The notes below the pieces were generated by a model, which saw only the letters and a program-made list of their open reading frames with translations, was not told the DNA's origin and did no database searches. This document shows, piece by piece, positions 31,916-42,900 of a DNA stretch of 64,000 bases. The stretch comes from Streptomyces sp. CC0208 (GTDB lineage Bacteria; Actinomycetota; Actinomycetes; Streptomycetales; Streptomycetaceae): contig NZ_CP031969.1 of assembly GCF_003443735.1 (NCBI RefSeq), positions 9,238,001-9,302,000 of the forward strand, written 5' to 3'. Made by a program: the position numbers and the translations under genes. Each line of letters starts with the position of its first letter. Within the stretch, counting starts at the first letter, position 1.

Positions 31916-33417
31916 ACCCGACCGACGAACAGACGGCAGCCGCCGACGGCTTCCGCGCCGGGGACCACATCGCGCTGCAGGCCGGCGCTGGCACCGGGAA
32001 GACCACCACCCTCACCTTCCTGGCCCGCACAACCGACCGCCGCGGCTGCTACATTGCCTACAACCGGGCCATCGCCCAGGACGCTCGCGCCCGTTTCCCC
32101 AGCACCGTCCGGTGCAAGACCGCCCACGCGCTCGCCTACGCGGCCCTCGGCCACCGCTACACACGCCGCCTGAACGCACCCCGCCGCCCGGCCTGGCAGA
32201 CCGGACAGGCCCTCGGCATCACCAAAGCCCTCCGCGTCGGCGACCGCGAGATCACCCCAAAAGCCCTCTCCAACGCCACCCTGCGCACCGTCACCCGCTT
32301 CTGCTACACCGCCGACGAAGCCATCACCCGCCACCACGTGCCCCACCTACGTGGCCTGGAGGACCCCGACCTCCACGCCCAACTCGCCGCCCACATCGTG
32401 CCGTTCGCCCGCAAAGCCTGGGCCGACCTGCAACACCCCGACGATGGCGCCGTCCGCTTCGACCACGACCACTACCTCAAGATCTGGGCCCTCACCCAGC
32501 CCCGCATCAATGCCGATTTTCTGCTGCTGGACGAGGCCCAGGACACCAACCCCGTTGTCGAACAGATCTTCCTCGCCCAGCGCGAGCACGCCCAGCTGGT
32601 CATGGTCGGCGACTCCGCCCAGGCCATCTACCACTGGCGCGGAGCCAAAGACATCATGACCGGCTTCGATGGCACCCAGCTCGCCCTGTCCCAGTCCTTC
32701 CGCTTCGGCCCCGACCTCGCCTTGGAAGCCAACCGCTGGCTGCGTCTGGCCGACGCCCCGATCCGCCTGACCGGCACCCCCGCCGTGCCCACCGAACTCG
32801 GGCCCGTCACCCAGCCCGACGCCGTGCTGTGCCGCACCAACGTCGGCGCCATGGCCCAGGTCATGACCCTCATGGCCGCCGGCCACCGAGTCGCCCTCGC
32901 CGGGGGAGGAGACAGCCTGCAAGCCCTGGCCCTCGCAGCACGCGAGCTGAAGGAGGGGCGCCGAACCCACCACCCCGAACTGATCCTGTTTCCCTGCTGG
33001 GGCGACCTGCAGGACTATGCCGCCCACGACCCGGCCGGAAGAGACCTCCAGCCCCTGGTCAACCTCGTCGACACTCACGGCACCGACGCCATCCTTACCG
33101 CTGTCGCCCGCCTCGCCCCCGAACTGCACGCCCAGGTCACCGTCTCCACCGCCCACAAAGCCAAAGGACGCGAATGGCCCCGCGTCCTCATCGCAGACGA
33201 CTTCGCCCGCCCCAAGGACGACCCCACCGGTGATCACCCGGCCCCTCCGGCACCGCCCGACCCCATTGACGACGCCGAAGCACGCCTGGCCTACGTAGCC
33301 GTCACCCGCACCCGCCAATGCCTCGATCTGGGCGGTCTGTCCTGGATTCACGACCACCCCGATGGCTCCCCACCCGGCCCGAACCCGACCCTGGAAGGGG
33401 CGCGGCTACGTTTCTGA
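31912..33417 (+). CDS. UvrD/PcrA-like superfamily 1 helicase
   Basis: A 501-aa protein with the SF1 motifs in order: Walker A QAGAGTGKTTT (residues ~22-32), motif Ia-like CYIAYNRAIAQDA, motif II LLLDEAQDTNP, motif III MVGDSAQAIYHWRGA, motif IV-like ALSQSFRFGPDL, motif V TVSTAHKAKGREW, motif VI YVAVTRTRQCLDL. It is shorter than chromosomal UvrD (over 700 aa), like compact plasmid or phage versions. The 3' end overlaps the convergent DUF6221 gene by 116 bp. Confidence 0.92.
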   Translation: MNPTDEQTAAADGFRAGDHIALQAGAGTGKTTTLTFLARTTDRRGCYIAYNRAIAQDARARFPSTVRCKTAHALAYAALGHRYTRRLNAPRRPAWQTGQALGITKALRVGDREITPKALSNATLRTVTRFCYTADEAITRHHVPHLRGLEDPDLHAQLAAHIVPFARKAWADLQHPDDGAVRFDHDHYLKIWALTQPRINADFLLLDEAQDTNPVVEQIFLAQREHAQLVMVGDSAQAIYHWRGAKDIMTGFDGTQLALSQSFRFGPDLALEANRWLRLADAPIRLTGTPAVPTELGPVTQPDAVLCRTNVGAMAQVMTLMAAGHRVALAGGGDSLQALALAARELKEGRRTHHPELILFPCWGDLQDYAAHDPAGRDLQPLVNLVDTHGTDAILTAVARLAPELHAQVTVSTAHKAKGREWPRVLIADDFARPKDDPTGDHPAPPAPPDPIDDAEARLAYVAVTRTRQCLDLGGLSWIHDHPDGSPPGPNPTLEGARLRF

Positions 33418-33724
33418 TGGCGTCCAACCCAAGAAACTTCCGGCAGCAGCTTGCGACATGCGACTTGGCCCGCTGACATTCCTGCTGGTAGGCGGGGTGT
33501 TCGGCGTATGACTGGCCAAGGACTCGCAGCGCGTATGCCAGGCCGGCCGAGCGGGAGTCCGAGGGGTCCATGGCTTTGTAGTCATTCGCCAGTTGCTCGA
33601 TCAGGTCGAGCATGGGGAGGTGGCTGTCGAGAAGAGCTTCGCCGCCCAGGGTGTCGGCCACGTAGGCGTAGGCGTGGTTGTCGCCCATGATGCGTGCGAC
33701 GAGAAACTCCACAAGATCGTCCAT
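33302..33724 (-). CDS. DUF6221-family protein with an overlong antisense tail
   Basis: A 140-aa frame from ATG 33724. Residues 1-85 fit the small DUF6221 family (MDDLVEFLVARIMGDNHAYA ... ALRVLGQSYAEHPAYQQECQ), which normally ends about there. The remaining ~55 residues (RAKSHVASCCRKFLGLDAIR, then Gly/Arg-rich) run antisense into the helicase gene and look like read-through past a lost stop. The 3' part was probably replaced by recombination. DUF6221 function is unknown. Confidence 0.68.
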   Translation of the reverse strand: MDDLVEFLVARIMGDNHAYAYVADTLGGEALLDSHLPMLDLIEQLANDYKAMDPSDSRSAGLAYALRVLGQSYAEHPAYQQECQRAKSHVASCCRKFLGLDAIRNVAAPLPGSGSGRVGSHRGGRESRTDRPDRGIGGCG

Positions 33725-33757
33725 GTGGCCATCCTCGCGGGCAAGGTGGTTGGGCGG

Positions 33758-33870
33758 TCAAGCGGCTGTCCAGATGAGGATGGCGGCGAGGTGGAGTGCG
33801 GCCTGGTAGGCGATGGCGAGCTTGTCCGTTCGCATGGCCCTGCCGCGCCATTGCTTGAGGCAACGTGTTG
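33758..33870 (-). mobile_element. remnant of an IS5-family transposase 3' end
   Basis: On the minus strand this reads MRTDKLAIAYQAALHLAAIL then IWTAA and stop. It matches the C-terminus of the IS5-type transposase at 48369-49146 (TRTDKLAIAYQAALHLTGIL), and the DNA is also closely similar there. Only the last ~110 bp remain. Confidence 0.85.
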
Positions 33871-33959
33871 GCTGGGCAGTGGGACTGGAGTGCTGCAGAC
33901 TTCCGGTCCTGGGCACCGAGCGGGTCGCTTGTGCTTGAGATGCCGCCGCCCTTCGGCGG

Positions 33960-34140
33960 TTGGCCCGCAACCGGCATGCGCCTGCTCGGGGCCCGCGCGC
34001 CGGGGTGAACAACAAGAAGGACCCGGTGGAGACAAAAGCTGCACACCGCGGTCTGCAAGGGCCAGATTACGCTCGCGGCCGCGCAGCAGGCCATCGTCAC
34101 CGACTGGACCACTGCCCTGACAACCCTTCACCTCGACTGA
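33960..34140 (+). pseudogene. C-terminal remnant of an HNH-like protein
   Basis: Two frames join to read GVNNKKDPVETK and, one base on, LHTAVCKGQITLAAAQQAIV then TDWTTAL. The pattern K-D-x-x-E-x-x-L-x-x-x-V-C-x-G-x-x-x-L-x-x-A-Q is one I recall from the end of HNH-like proteins with an NLWP motif in Streptomyces. The shift lies in an AAAA run at 34034-34037. The upstream part is lost. Confidence 0.45.
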
Positions 34141-34399
34141 AGAAGCTGCTGCAGGGCAGTGCGTGCCGTACGCCGGAATGTCCTTGACGCTCTGTGCGGG
34201 GCGCCGGTACGGGGAGGACCCCGGCTGGACGGGGGAGACCAGCCTGGGTCGTGGGTGGTGGCGTGCGGAGGGCGGTCGCCGTCTCCACGGGGACCGTGGT
34301 CGCGAGCGGCGGTTCGGGCGGCCCTCGTGCGGGCCTGAACTGCACGATCGGTCATGGGCGCGTAGCGCAACAAGGGTTCCATCCGGCCCTGGAGCCGGC

Positions 34400-34975
34400 C
34401 TAGACGTGCAGCCAGATCCGCAGCGGACCGACCGGCTCGAAGCCATGGCGGACAGCGACCTCCAGGTCATCGGCGTGCTCGTAGCCGACCACCGGCAGGG
34501 TGGGGAACAGCCAGTGCACCGAGTCAAGTACGACCGGCCAGGCTGCATCAGGGCCGCCGTCCAGAGCGAAGACATTGGAGACTCCGACCACATGATCGCT
34601 GCGGCTCGCCACCGCTCCCGCAATCACCCGACCGTCTGGGGACTGTCCGGCGAGCACGAAGGTGGCCGGGTCGTCTAGCAGTTCGGGCCGGAAGAGGCCC
34701 GCGTTGCCTCCCCCGTCGTCCCAGGCGAGCGCCCAGGCGCGCAGCGTGTCCGGATCACACGCCACGTCCCAGGCAAGGTCCGATGCGGCGGCGGGCGCAC
34801 GCGCCGGGCGGTGGATCCACTGTGCTTCGAACAGCACCTGGAAGCCGGCCTCCGTCAGGTCAAGGTCAGCGAAGCTGTCCTTGACGGAGGCGCCGGGCGC
34901 GGTGGTGTCGATCCGGGCTGCCAGCACGGCCGAGTCGGCACCCGGCACCAGCGTCACTGCGTCGGGGTAATACAA
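34400..34975 (-). pseudogene. GNAT-like acetyltransferase truncated at the N-terminus
   Basis: A 191-codon frame opening at TTG 34975 with YYPDAVTLVPGADSAVLAAR, which in full-length relatives is preceded, as I recall, by about 30 more residues. The rest looks intact: KDSFADLDLTEAGFQVLFEA, WALAWDDGGGNAGLFRPELL and FVLAGQSPDGRVIAGAVASR (acetyl-CoA-binding side), then YEHADDLEVAVRHGFEPVGP. Coding signal stops abruptly at ~34976, where a helicase fragment begins on the other strand. A short functional product from the TTG is possible but unlikely. Confidence 0.7.
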
Positions 34976-34980
34976 CGGAG

Positions 34981-35307
34981 GTGATCGGGAAGGTCCTCCT
35001 GACCACCTACCACTCAGCCAAGGGCCGGGAGTTCGACACCGTGATCCTGCCCGGGCTGCTCAACGGGATCATTCCGCGCAACGTTCCAGAGCGGGGCAGA
35101 TGGCGTCCGGCCACCGCAAAGGAACTCGCCGAGCAACAGCGCACGTTCTATGTTGCCCTGACCCGCGCCGAAAGAACCCTGCACCTGATCTACGGCCCGG
35201 GTTACCACACCAGGAGCGGATACTGGCGTTCGGACGGACCGTCCGACTTCCTGATCGAGATGTACCAACGCCTGCCGTCAACGGGCTCGTCGGAGCAACA
35301 GACCTGA
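34981..35307 (+). pseudogene. C-terminal fragment of a UvrD-like helicase
   Basis: 109 codons reading GKVLLTTYHSAKGREFDTVI (motif V) and LAEQQRTFYVALTRAERTLH (motif VI), then a normal end. Motifs Ia to IV are missing. It differs from the complete helicase at 31912. The GTG at 34981 is only a chance start at the break. Confidence 0.85.
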
Positions 35308-36064
35308 GGGGGATGGGGCCGTGTGGCGGGGACTTCCTTCGCGGAGGGCTTCTTGCGCTCGGCCAACCCCGGCGGTGTCGGTGCTACATCGTGTGACCTT
35401 AGGACGGTGCGCTGTTTGGACGCGTGCCGGCGCGGCAGGTGTCCTCGGCCGGCTTCGTGGCTTTGGGACCGCGTCCAGCATGGTGGACGCCGGTTTCGGC
35501 TCCGCTATCAGAGTGCAGTGCGGGGCAGGCAGATGCCAGGAGGCGCAGTTGGCCAAGATCGCGGCCGGGGCAGGCAGGATGTTTGCCAACGCTGTCATCA
35601 GCTCGAGCCGCATGTAGCTGTTGATCCCCACCAGTACCGCTCACGAACAAGACATCTGCGTCAAATGCCGTTCGCCGGGCTACGGGTCGCACACCCCGTT
35701 TCGGTGCGGCATGTCAGCAGTTCTGGAGGGCCTGCCCAGGGCCTGCTGCGGGGGCTGGGCAGGTTGAAATCGCGAACCATGGGGGCGTCTCTTCGCCGAG
35801 AGGCTCTGCTGTGTACGCGGCTTCCTGCATATTTTGGGTGGTCAGTTTCTGGCGGTTGCGGGTGAGTTGACTGTCCAGGGAGCTGAGTGTCGACGTCTGG
35901 AGTTGGGTATGTGGGGCTCATTGTTGCGCCCCCTCCGTCAGCTGTCATCAACTCCCAGCTGGCAGATTCAAGATAGAACGATGTGACGCACGACACCATT
36001 GACCCCGCTCGTCACATGATCTTCACTGCTTCTTCTAAAGAAAAATTAAAGAAACGGGTGGGGT
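35308..36064. other. long intergenic region upstream of the LamG gene
   Basis: 757 bp without a convincing gene; several Arg-rich frames lack a ribosome-binding site or motif. The last ~60 bp (36030-36058) are A-rich (AAAGAAAAATTAAAGAAAC) and probably part of the promoter region of the LamG gene. Confidence 0.5.
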
Positions 36065-39000
36065 GTGCTGACGCAAAAACGGGGGCGTCGTTGGTGTCGT
36101 GCGGCGCGGAGTGGTGCACTGGCGATCGCGTTGCTGGGGGGAGCGGTTCCGCTGGTCGGAGCCGTGGCGGCGCCTGCATTTGCCGATGACGGGTCAGCGT
36201 CTACGGCAGCTGACGGGGCTTCAGAGTCGCAGGCAAGCGCTCTCGCGGCGCAGAGCGGTGAGCGGGTCGTTGTGGACGCGGCGACGACCGAGTCATCCCA
36301 GGTCTTCGCCAACCCCGACGGCACGTTCACGCAGGAGATGAACGCGGCTCCGGTCCGCGCCCGCAAGGACGACGGCACGTGGGCCCCGATCGACACCAGC
36401 CTCGTGCGTGAGGTCGATGGCAGCGTGCGGTCGAAGAACACGACGGCCAGTCTCACCTTCTCTGGCGGCGGCAGCGCGGATGGTCTGGTTGAGCTGGCCG
36501 ACGAGGGGCACACGCTGCGCCTGGGCTGGCCGACCGCGCTGCCCGAGCCCCGACTGGACGGCAGTACCGCCACCTACGCCAACGTTTTGCCGGACGTCGA
36601 TCTGAAGCTGACTGCGCTGAGTTCGGGCTACACGTCCGTGCTTGTGGTCAAGACAGCCGTGGCGGCGAAGAACCCGGCGCTCGCGACGATCAGCATGACT
36701 GTCTCGGGCAGCGGCCTGGACATCGCGCCGACGGCCGACGGTGGCTTCGTGGCGCGTGACGGTGACGGCAGTCCGGTCTTCGAGAGCCCGGCGGGACGGA
36801 TGTGGGACTCGGCCGGCGACGCCTCGGCCAGTGCCGCGTCCGGCGTGGCGACGCAAATGGTCCGCACTGCCGCGTCGGCCGGGACGGACGCCGCGGGGGA
36901 GCCGGATACCGTTCCGCTGCCCGCCGCCGGGGGAGAGCCCGCCTCTTCGGAGGGGCCCGGCAGCGGGGATGCGGCGGCCGAGGTGCCGCTGAAGATCACC
37001 GGTTCCACTTTGGAGATCACGCCCGATCCGGCGCTGTTGCACGGCGAGGACACGGTTTTCCCGCTCTATATCGATCCGCCGACTAAGGGGATTGCGCTGG
37101 GGGACTGGACGGCTCTGGCCTCCAACGGCACCAAGTACTGGGAGTTCGACGGGGACAAGGGCGTGGGTCGCTGTTCCAACTACGCCGGCTACCTCTGCGC
37201 CAACACTCCGTATACGCAGCGCATGTACTTTGAGTACCCGTTGTCGTCGATCCACGGCAAGAAGGTTCTGGACGCTGTGCTGGAGGTCTACCAGCTGTGG
37301 ACGTTCAGCTGTGAGCCGCACACGTACGACCTGAGCCACGTGGACAGGGGTATTTCTTCCAGCACCACCTGGTCGGGGAGGCCCGTCGCGGACGACCTGA
37401 TGGGTGATCAGAACGTGGCCTACGGGCGGGGCACCCTGTGCAGCCCGTCGCAGCCAGCGAACTGGGTGCGGTTCAGCGACAATGTGAAAGGTGAGTCGAA
37501 TGAGAACCTGACGACCACTCTCGCCTCGCACGCGGCGAACAAGGCCGCACAGATCACGTTCTCGCTGACGGCGCACGACGAGTCGGATGCGGGCGCCTGG
37601 GCGCGGTTCCGTAACGACGCCAAGCTGTCGGTGACGTACGTGTCCTATCCGTCTACGCCGACCTCCTCCGGTGTCCAGCAAGGCAACACCGGGCGGGCCT
37701 GCAACGCTTCCAACCTGCCGTTCGCCACGAGTGATTCGTCGCCGAAGATGCTGGCCACGGTGCAGTCGGCGGACGGAAGCCAGTCCCAACTGCGCGCGGC
37801 GTTCGAGGTGTGGAAGGCCGACGGTTCCAGCCGCGTCTGGTCCGCGGCGTCGCCGGACGGCGCCTGGGTGGCCGACAACGCCGCCCGCACCGCGTCCACC
37901 AGCGCGTTGCCGCAACAGAGCGATTATCGGATGCGGGTCAAGACACAGGCGTACTACATGACGGACCGGGGCGTCTCCGGTGTGCTGGACTCGTTGTGGT
38001 CGTCCTGGTGTTACTTCCGGGTCGACACGCAGAAGCCGCCGTCTCCGGTGGTGACCAGCGCGGACTACGGTCCGGCCGAGACCACCGCGGCTGCGGGCGG
38101 GGTGGGGATGCCCGGCAGGTTCACCTTCACGCCCGGGGACGACGACCTGACCAAGGCCGGCATCCAGTCGGACGTCACCAGCTACAAGTGGAAACTGAAC
38201 AGCGGCCCGATCTCGTCCCCGATTCCCGTTGCCAAGGGCGCGTCCACCATTCAGACGATCCCGCCGAACCAGGCCGGTGAGAACACCCTGCAGGTGTGGG
38301 GTTTTGACGCGGCCCAGAACAGTTCCCTGACCGGCTACTACAGCTTCCTGGTGAAGGGCGCCGAACAGCCGTCCGGGATCTGGCACCTGGACAACACGCT
38401 CACCGACTCCACCACTGCCACCCAGCACCCGCTGACTTCCTCGGGAGCCGCCTGGGACACGCTCGCCCGCAGCGGTGCCGGGGCGGCGAAGCTGAACGGC
38501 GCGAGCGCCTACCTCGCCACCTCCGGCCCGGTGCTGGACACCACCAAATCCTTCACGGTCTCCGCCTGGGCACGGCTGACGAAGCAGGACGTCAACTACA
38601 CCGTCCTGTCCCAGGCGGGCACGAACGCCGCTGGGTTCCAGCTGTATTACTCGACCGCCTACAACGCCTGGATCTTCAACCGGCACCAGACAGATGTCGC
38701 CAGCCCCGCGATTACCCGCTCGATCGGCGCCAGGCCGCCGGTCCTGAACGCCTGGACCCATTTGGCTGGCGTTTATGACGCGGCGGCGAACACCGTCCAG
38801 CTCTACGTCAACGGCGTCCCGCAGGGCAGTCCGGTGCCGTTTCCGGTGGCCCCGTGGAAGGCGTCGGGCGGCCTGCAGGTTGGACGGCTGCTGGCATCGG
38901 GGGCCAGCAAGGACAACTTCGCCGGAACAATCGACGAGGTGAAGGTCTGGTCTCGTGCGCTCGCGGACACCGAGGTCACCCACGAGGCCTGGCTGGAGGA

Positions 39001-39799
39001 CGAGGACCTCTCCGACGGCACCTCCGGCGACCCGGTCCCCGCACTCGTCGCCAAATGGGACGCCACCGACGTCGCGAACGCGACCGGCACCACGGTGAAG
39101 GACACCAGCGGCTTCAGCCGCAACCTCACCCTCAACGGCGCTGCGCTCACCCAGATCAGCCACGGCGATCCGGACATTGGCGAAGAAGTCACCACCACCC
39201 AGACGCTGACCCTCAACGGCACCAGCGCCTTTGCCAGCGCCGCCGGCCCGGTCGTCGACGACACCGGCTCCTTCACTGCCACCGCGTGGGTGACACTCAA
39301 CCCGGCCAAGCTCGCCGACACCAGCAAGGCGTACGCGGTGCAGGTGTTCGGCCAGTCCGGGACGAGTCAGTCCGCCTGGGGCGTGTGGTATGAGCAGCCG
39401 GCCGGCAGCACCCAGGGGCGGTGGACCTTCGGCCGCCCCGACAAGGACGGCACCGGGGCTGCCTGGACCACGAGCGGGTCCGACGCCCGCACCACGGCCC
39501 AGCTGGGCGTCCCGGTCATGCTGACAGTTGTCTACGACGCCCAGGCGGCAGCCGATGGTGACGACACCTCCAAGCTCGGCGGTCTCAAGCTCTACGTCGA
39601 CAGTGCCCAGATGGGAGCCGAGGAGGGTGTGCCCTACACCGCCCCCTGGCAGGGCAGCGGGGCGTTCGAGATCGGCCGGGCGAAGATCAACGGCGCTCCC
39701 GCACGCTACTTCCCCGGAACGATCGACACCGTCCGTGTCTGGGCCGGAGCCACCTCCACCGACACCATCGCCAACCGGTTCAACACCGAACAGCAGTAG
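36065..39799 (+). CDS. large secreted protein with DNRLRE-like and two LamG domains
   Basis: A 1244-aa protein. The signal peptide is basic (MLTQKRGRRWCRAARSG), hydrophobic (ALAIALLGGAVPLVGAVA) and cleaved near APAFA. Residues ~50-330 are a Ser/Ala-rich region with ANPDGTFTQEMNAAPVRARK. Residues ~330-525 fit a DNRLRE-type module (YWEFDGDKGVGRCSNYAGYL, then RMYFEYPLSSIHGKKVLDAV). Residues ~770-975 and ~995-1240 are concanavalin-A-like LamG domains (SGIWHLDNTLTDST ... AGTIDEVKVWSRALADTEVT, and again FPGTIDTVRVWAG). It lies 144 bp before the RHS toxin gene, an arrangement I recall from other Streptomyces. It is likely to be a cell-surface or matrix-binding partner of the toxin. Confidence 0.85.
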   Translation: MLTQKRGRRWCRAARSGALAIALLGGAVPLVGAVAAPAFADDGSASTAADGASESQASALAAQSGERVVVDAATTESSQVFANPDGTFTQEMNAAPVRARKDDGTWAPIDTSLVREVDGSVRSKNTTASLTFSGGGSADGLVELADEGHTLRLGWPTALPEPRLDGSTATYANVLPDVDLKLTALSSGYTSVLVVKTAVAAKNPALATISMTVSGSGLDIAPTADGGFVARDGDGSPVFESPAGRMWDSAGDASASAASGVATQMVRTAASAGTDAAGEPDTVPLPAAGGEPASSEGPGSGDAAAEVPLKITGSTLEITPDPALLHGEDTVFPLYIDPPTKGIALGDWTALASNGTKYWEFDGDKGVGRCSNYAGYLCANTPYTQRMYFEYPLSSIHGKKVLDAVLEVYQLWTFSCEPHTYDLSHVDRGISSSTTWSGRPVADDLMGDQNVAYGRGTLCSPSQPANWVRFSDNVKGESNENLTTTLASHAANKAAQITFSLTAHDESDAGAWARFRNDAKLSVTYVSYPSTPTSSGVQQGNTGRACNASNLPFATSDSSPKMLATVQSADGSQSQLRAAFEVWKADGSSRVWSAASPDGAWVADNAARTASTSALPQQSDYRMRVKTQAYYMTDRGVSGVLDSLWSSWCYFRVDTQKPPSPVVTSADYGPAETTAAAGGVGMPGRFTFTPGDDDLTKAGIQSDVTSYKWKLNSGPISSPIPVAKGASTIQTIPPNQAGENTLQVWGFDAAQNSSLTGYYSFLVKGAEQPSGIWHLDNTLTDSTTATQHPLTSSGAAWDTLARSGAGAAKLNGASAYLATSGPVLDTTKSFTVSAWARLTKQDVNYTVLSQAGTNAAGFQLYYSTAYNAWIFNRHQTDVASPAITRSIGARPPVLNAWTHLAGVYDAAANTVQLYVNGVPQGSPVPFPVAPWKASGGLQVGRLLASGASKDNFAGTIDEVKVWSRALADTEVTHEAWLEDEDLSDGTSGDPVPALVAKWDATDVANATGTTVKDTSGFSRNLTLNGAALTQISHGDPDIGEEVTTTQTLTLNGTSAFASAAGPVVDDTGSFTATAWVTLNPAKLADTSKAYAVQVFGQSGTSQSAWGVWYEQPAGSTQGRWTFGRPDKDGTGAAWTTSGSDARTTAQLGVPVMLTVVYDAQAAADGDDTSKLGGLKLYVDSAQMGAEEGVPYTAPWQGSGAFEIGRAKINGAPARYFPGTIDTVRVWAGATSTDTIANRFNTEQQ

Positions 39800-39943
39800 C
39801 AGCAGGACGGAACAGGGCCGGCCCCACAGCCTTCCCTGTCTCGTCCTGCTCGGCCTTCCCGTATACCACCGTACTGAGCTCCTTGGGTGCCGGGGCCGTC
39901 GCCTGGATGCTTCCTGACCAATTCCGAGAACGGGGACTTCATC

Positions 39944-42900
39944 ATGTCTTCACCGCCTTTCCGTAGACGGCTGCCAGGGGCGGTCGCACGTCGTTGGCTC
40001 GGCCGTGGCGTACTCGTTGCCTCGCTCTGCCTCCTGCCGCAAGTCGTGGTCCCCCCGGGCTACGACTTCGCCGCCCAGGCCCAACCCTCGCCGGCCCGCA
40101 AGAAGCTGGAGGACCGGCCTGAGGCGAAGATCGACAAGGTCGGCGTGCTCAAGCCCGGCACGTCCAAGGCGCCGAAGGACAAGGCCGCACCGGCGGCCCG
40201 CGAGACCCGCGAACGGCTGAAGAAGGCCTCCTGGCCGGAGGCCGGGAAGGCGAGTGCCGACGTCCCGGCGACCGGCGGGGCTGCTGTCACCGTCGGCGGT
40301 CTCGGCGTGAAGCTGGCCCAGCAGCCCGTCACCGCGGTGGCCAAGGCACCGAAGAGCAAGACGGCGGCGAAAGGCACCGGCCCGGCCGAGAAGGTGGCGC
40401 TCCGTCTCCACTCCCAGGCAGCCGCGAAGAAGGCGGGCATCAACGGTGTCCTGCTCACCGTGGACCCGGTCGGCGCCGCATCCGGGAAATCCGTCGGAGA
40501 CACCGACAACCTCCGTATCTCCCTCGACTACTCCTCCTTCTCCGACGTCTATGGCGGCAACTTTGGCCCCCGACTGCGCCTGGTGACGCTCCCGACGTGT
40601 GCGCTGACCACCCCGCAGAAGAAGTCCTGCCGTATCCAGCGGCCCGTGGCGGGCGCGGGCAACGACGCGGGATCCCAGACCCTGACGGGCACCCTCTCCG
40701 CCCACACCCTGAACGCTGGTACTCCGATGCTGATGGCGGCGGCCGCCGACAGCTCGGGCGGTGGAAGCGACTACAGCGCCACCTCGCTGTCGCCGACCGC
40801 GACCTGGGAAGCCGGCGGCAGCACCGGTGACTTCACCTGGAACTACCCGCTGCGAGTCCCTCCGGCGACGGCTGGCCCGGCCCCGAACCTGTCCATCTCC
40901 TACAACTCCGCCTCCGTGGACGGCCGGACGGCCGGGGAGAACAACCAGACCTCGGTGATCGGCGAGGGCTTCTCGATCACTGAGTCCTACATCGAGCGCA
41001 AGTACGGCTCGTGCAAGGACGACGGCCAGTCCGGCAAGGGCGACCAGTGCTGGAAGTACGCCAACGCCACCCTGGTCCTCAACGGCAAGGCCGTCGAGCT
41101 CGTCAACGCCTGCACCGACAAGACGGCCTGCGACAGCGCTGCCCTGTCCCAGGCGTCCGGCGGCACCTGGAAGGTGAAGAACGAGGACGGCACCCGCGTC
41201 GAGCATCTGGCCGGCGCCACCGGCAACGGCGACGACAACACCGAGTACTGGAAGGTCACGGACGCCTCTGGCATCCAGTACTTCTTCGGCAAGCACCGCC
41301 TGCCCGGCTGGAGCGACAAGGGCACCGCCGACACCGCCGACGACGACCCGGTCACCAACTCCGTATGGACCGTCCCGGTCTTCGGCGATGACTCCGGCGA
41401 GCCCTGCTACAAGTCCACCGGCTTCGCCGACTCCTTCTGCAACCAGGCCTGGCGCTGGAACCTCGACTACGTCGTCGACCCCCACGGCAACGCCTCCGCC
41501 TACTGGTACGGCAAGGAGACGAACTACTACTCCAAGAACGCCGACACCAGCGTCAACGGCACCGGCTACACCCGCGGCGGCTACCTCAACCGCATCGACT
41601 ACGGCCTGCGCAGCGACCTCATCTACGCCAAGCCCGCCGCCCAGCAGGTCCGCTTCACCTACGACGAGCGCTGCGTCGTCTCCGGCGGATGCTCCAGCCT
41701 CACCAAGGACACCAAGGCCAACTGGCCCGACGTGCCCTTCGACATGATCTGCGCGTCGAACACGAAGTGCACCACCCAGATCGGCCCCGCCTTCTTCACC
41801 CGCAAACGCCTCACCGACATCACCACCTCGGTATGGACCGGCACCGGCACCACCCAGCGGGACGTGGACACCTGGCACCTGGACCAGAACTTCCCCGACA
41901 CCGGTGACGCCTCCTCACCGAGCCTGTGGCTGAAGTCCATCCAGAACACCGGCAAGGCCAACACCACCGCAGCCGCCATGCCGCCGGTCGTCTTCGGCGG
42001 CATCCAGATGTCCAACCACGTCGAGGGCAGCACCCCCGACACCCTGCGCTACATCAAATGGCGCGTGCGCAAGATCACGTCCGAGACCGGCTCCACCATC
42101 ACCGTCAACTACTCCGGCCCGGACTGCATCTGGGGCACCAGCATGCCGGCGGCCATCGATAAGAACACCCGCCGCTGCTTCCCGGTCAAGTGGTCCCAGT
42201 CCGGGGCGACCCCGGTCACCGACTGGTTCCACAAGTACGTGGTCACATCCGTCTTCCAGGACGACCCCTACGGCCACGGCGACACCAACGAGAAGTACTA
42301 CGACTACCAGGACGGCGCCGGCTGGGCCTACGCCGACGACGAGGGCCTGACCAAGGCATCCAACCGCACCTGGTCCCAGTGGCGCGGCTACCGCAAGGTC
42401 GTAGAAACCTCCGGCGACTCCGACGGCCCGCGCTCCAAAAAGTCCACGCTCTACATGCGCGGCCTGAACGGCGAGAAGGAACTCGACGACACCGCCCGGG
42501 TGGAGAAGGTCACCGACTCCACCGGAACCGCCATCGACGACTCCCGCCAATACGCGGGCTTCGTCCGCGAAACCATCGTCTACAACGGCACCGAGGAACT
42601 CAGCGGCACCATCAACACCCCCTGGTCACACAACACCGGCAGCCACACCTACAGCTGGGGCACCACCGACTCCTGGATCATCCAGGCAGGCGAAACGGCC
42701 ACCCGCACCAAGACCTCCACCGGCACCCGCACGGTCACCCAGAAGACCACGTACGACCCCACGTACGGCATGCCGATCACCGTCGAGGACAGCGGCGACG
42801 CCGCCAAGACCGGCGACGAATCGTGCGTGAAGACCAGCTACGCCCGCAACACCACGGCCTGGCTGGTGAACACGGTCTCGCGCTCCGAGACTTACGCAGT

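Noticed and set aside
36293..39163. 956-codon open frame antisense to the LamG gene
   Set aside because: High GC makes long antisense frames common. The protein is Arg/Gly/Val-rich without motifs, while the plus strand has clear LamG domains and a signal peptide.
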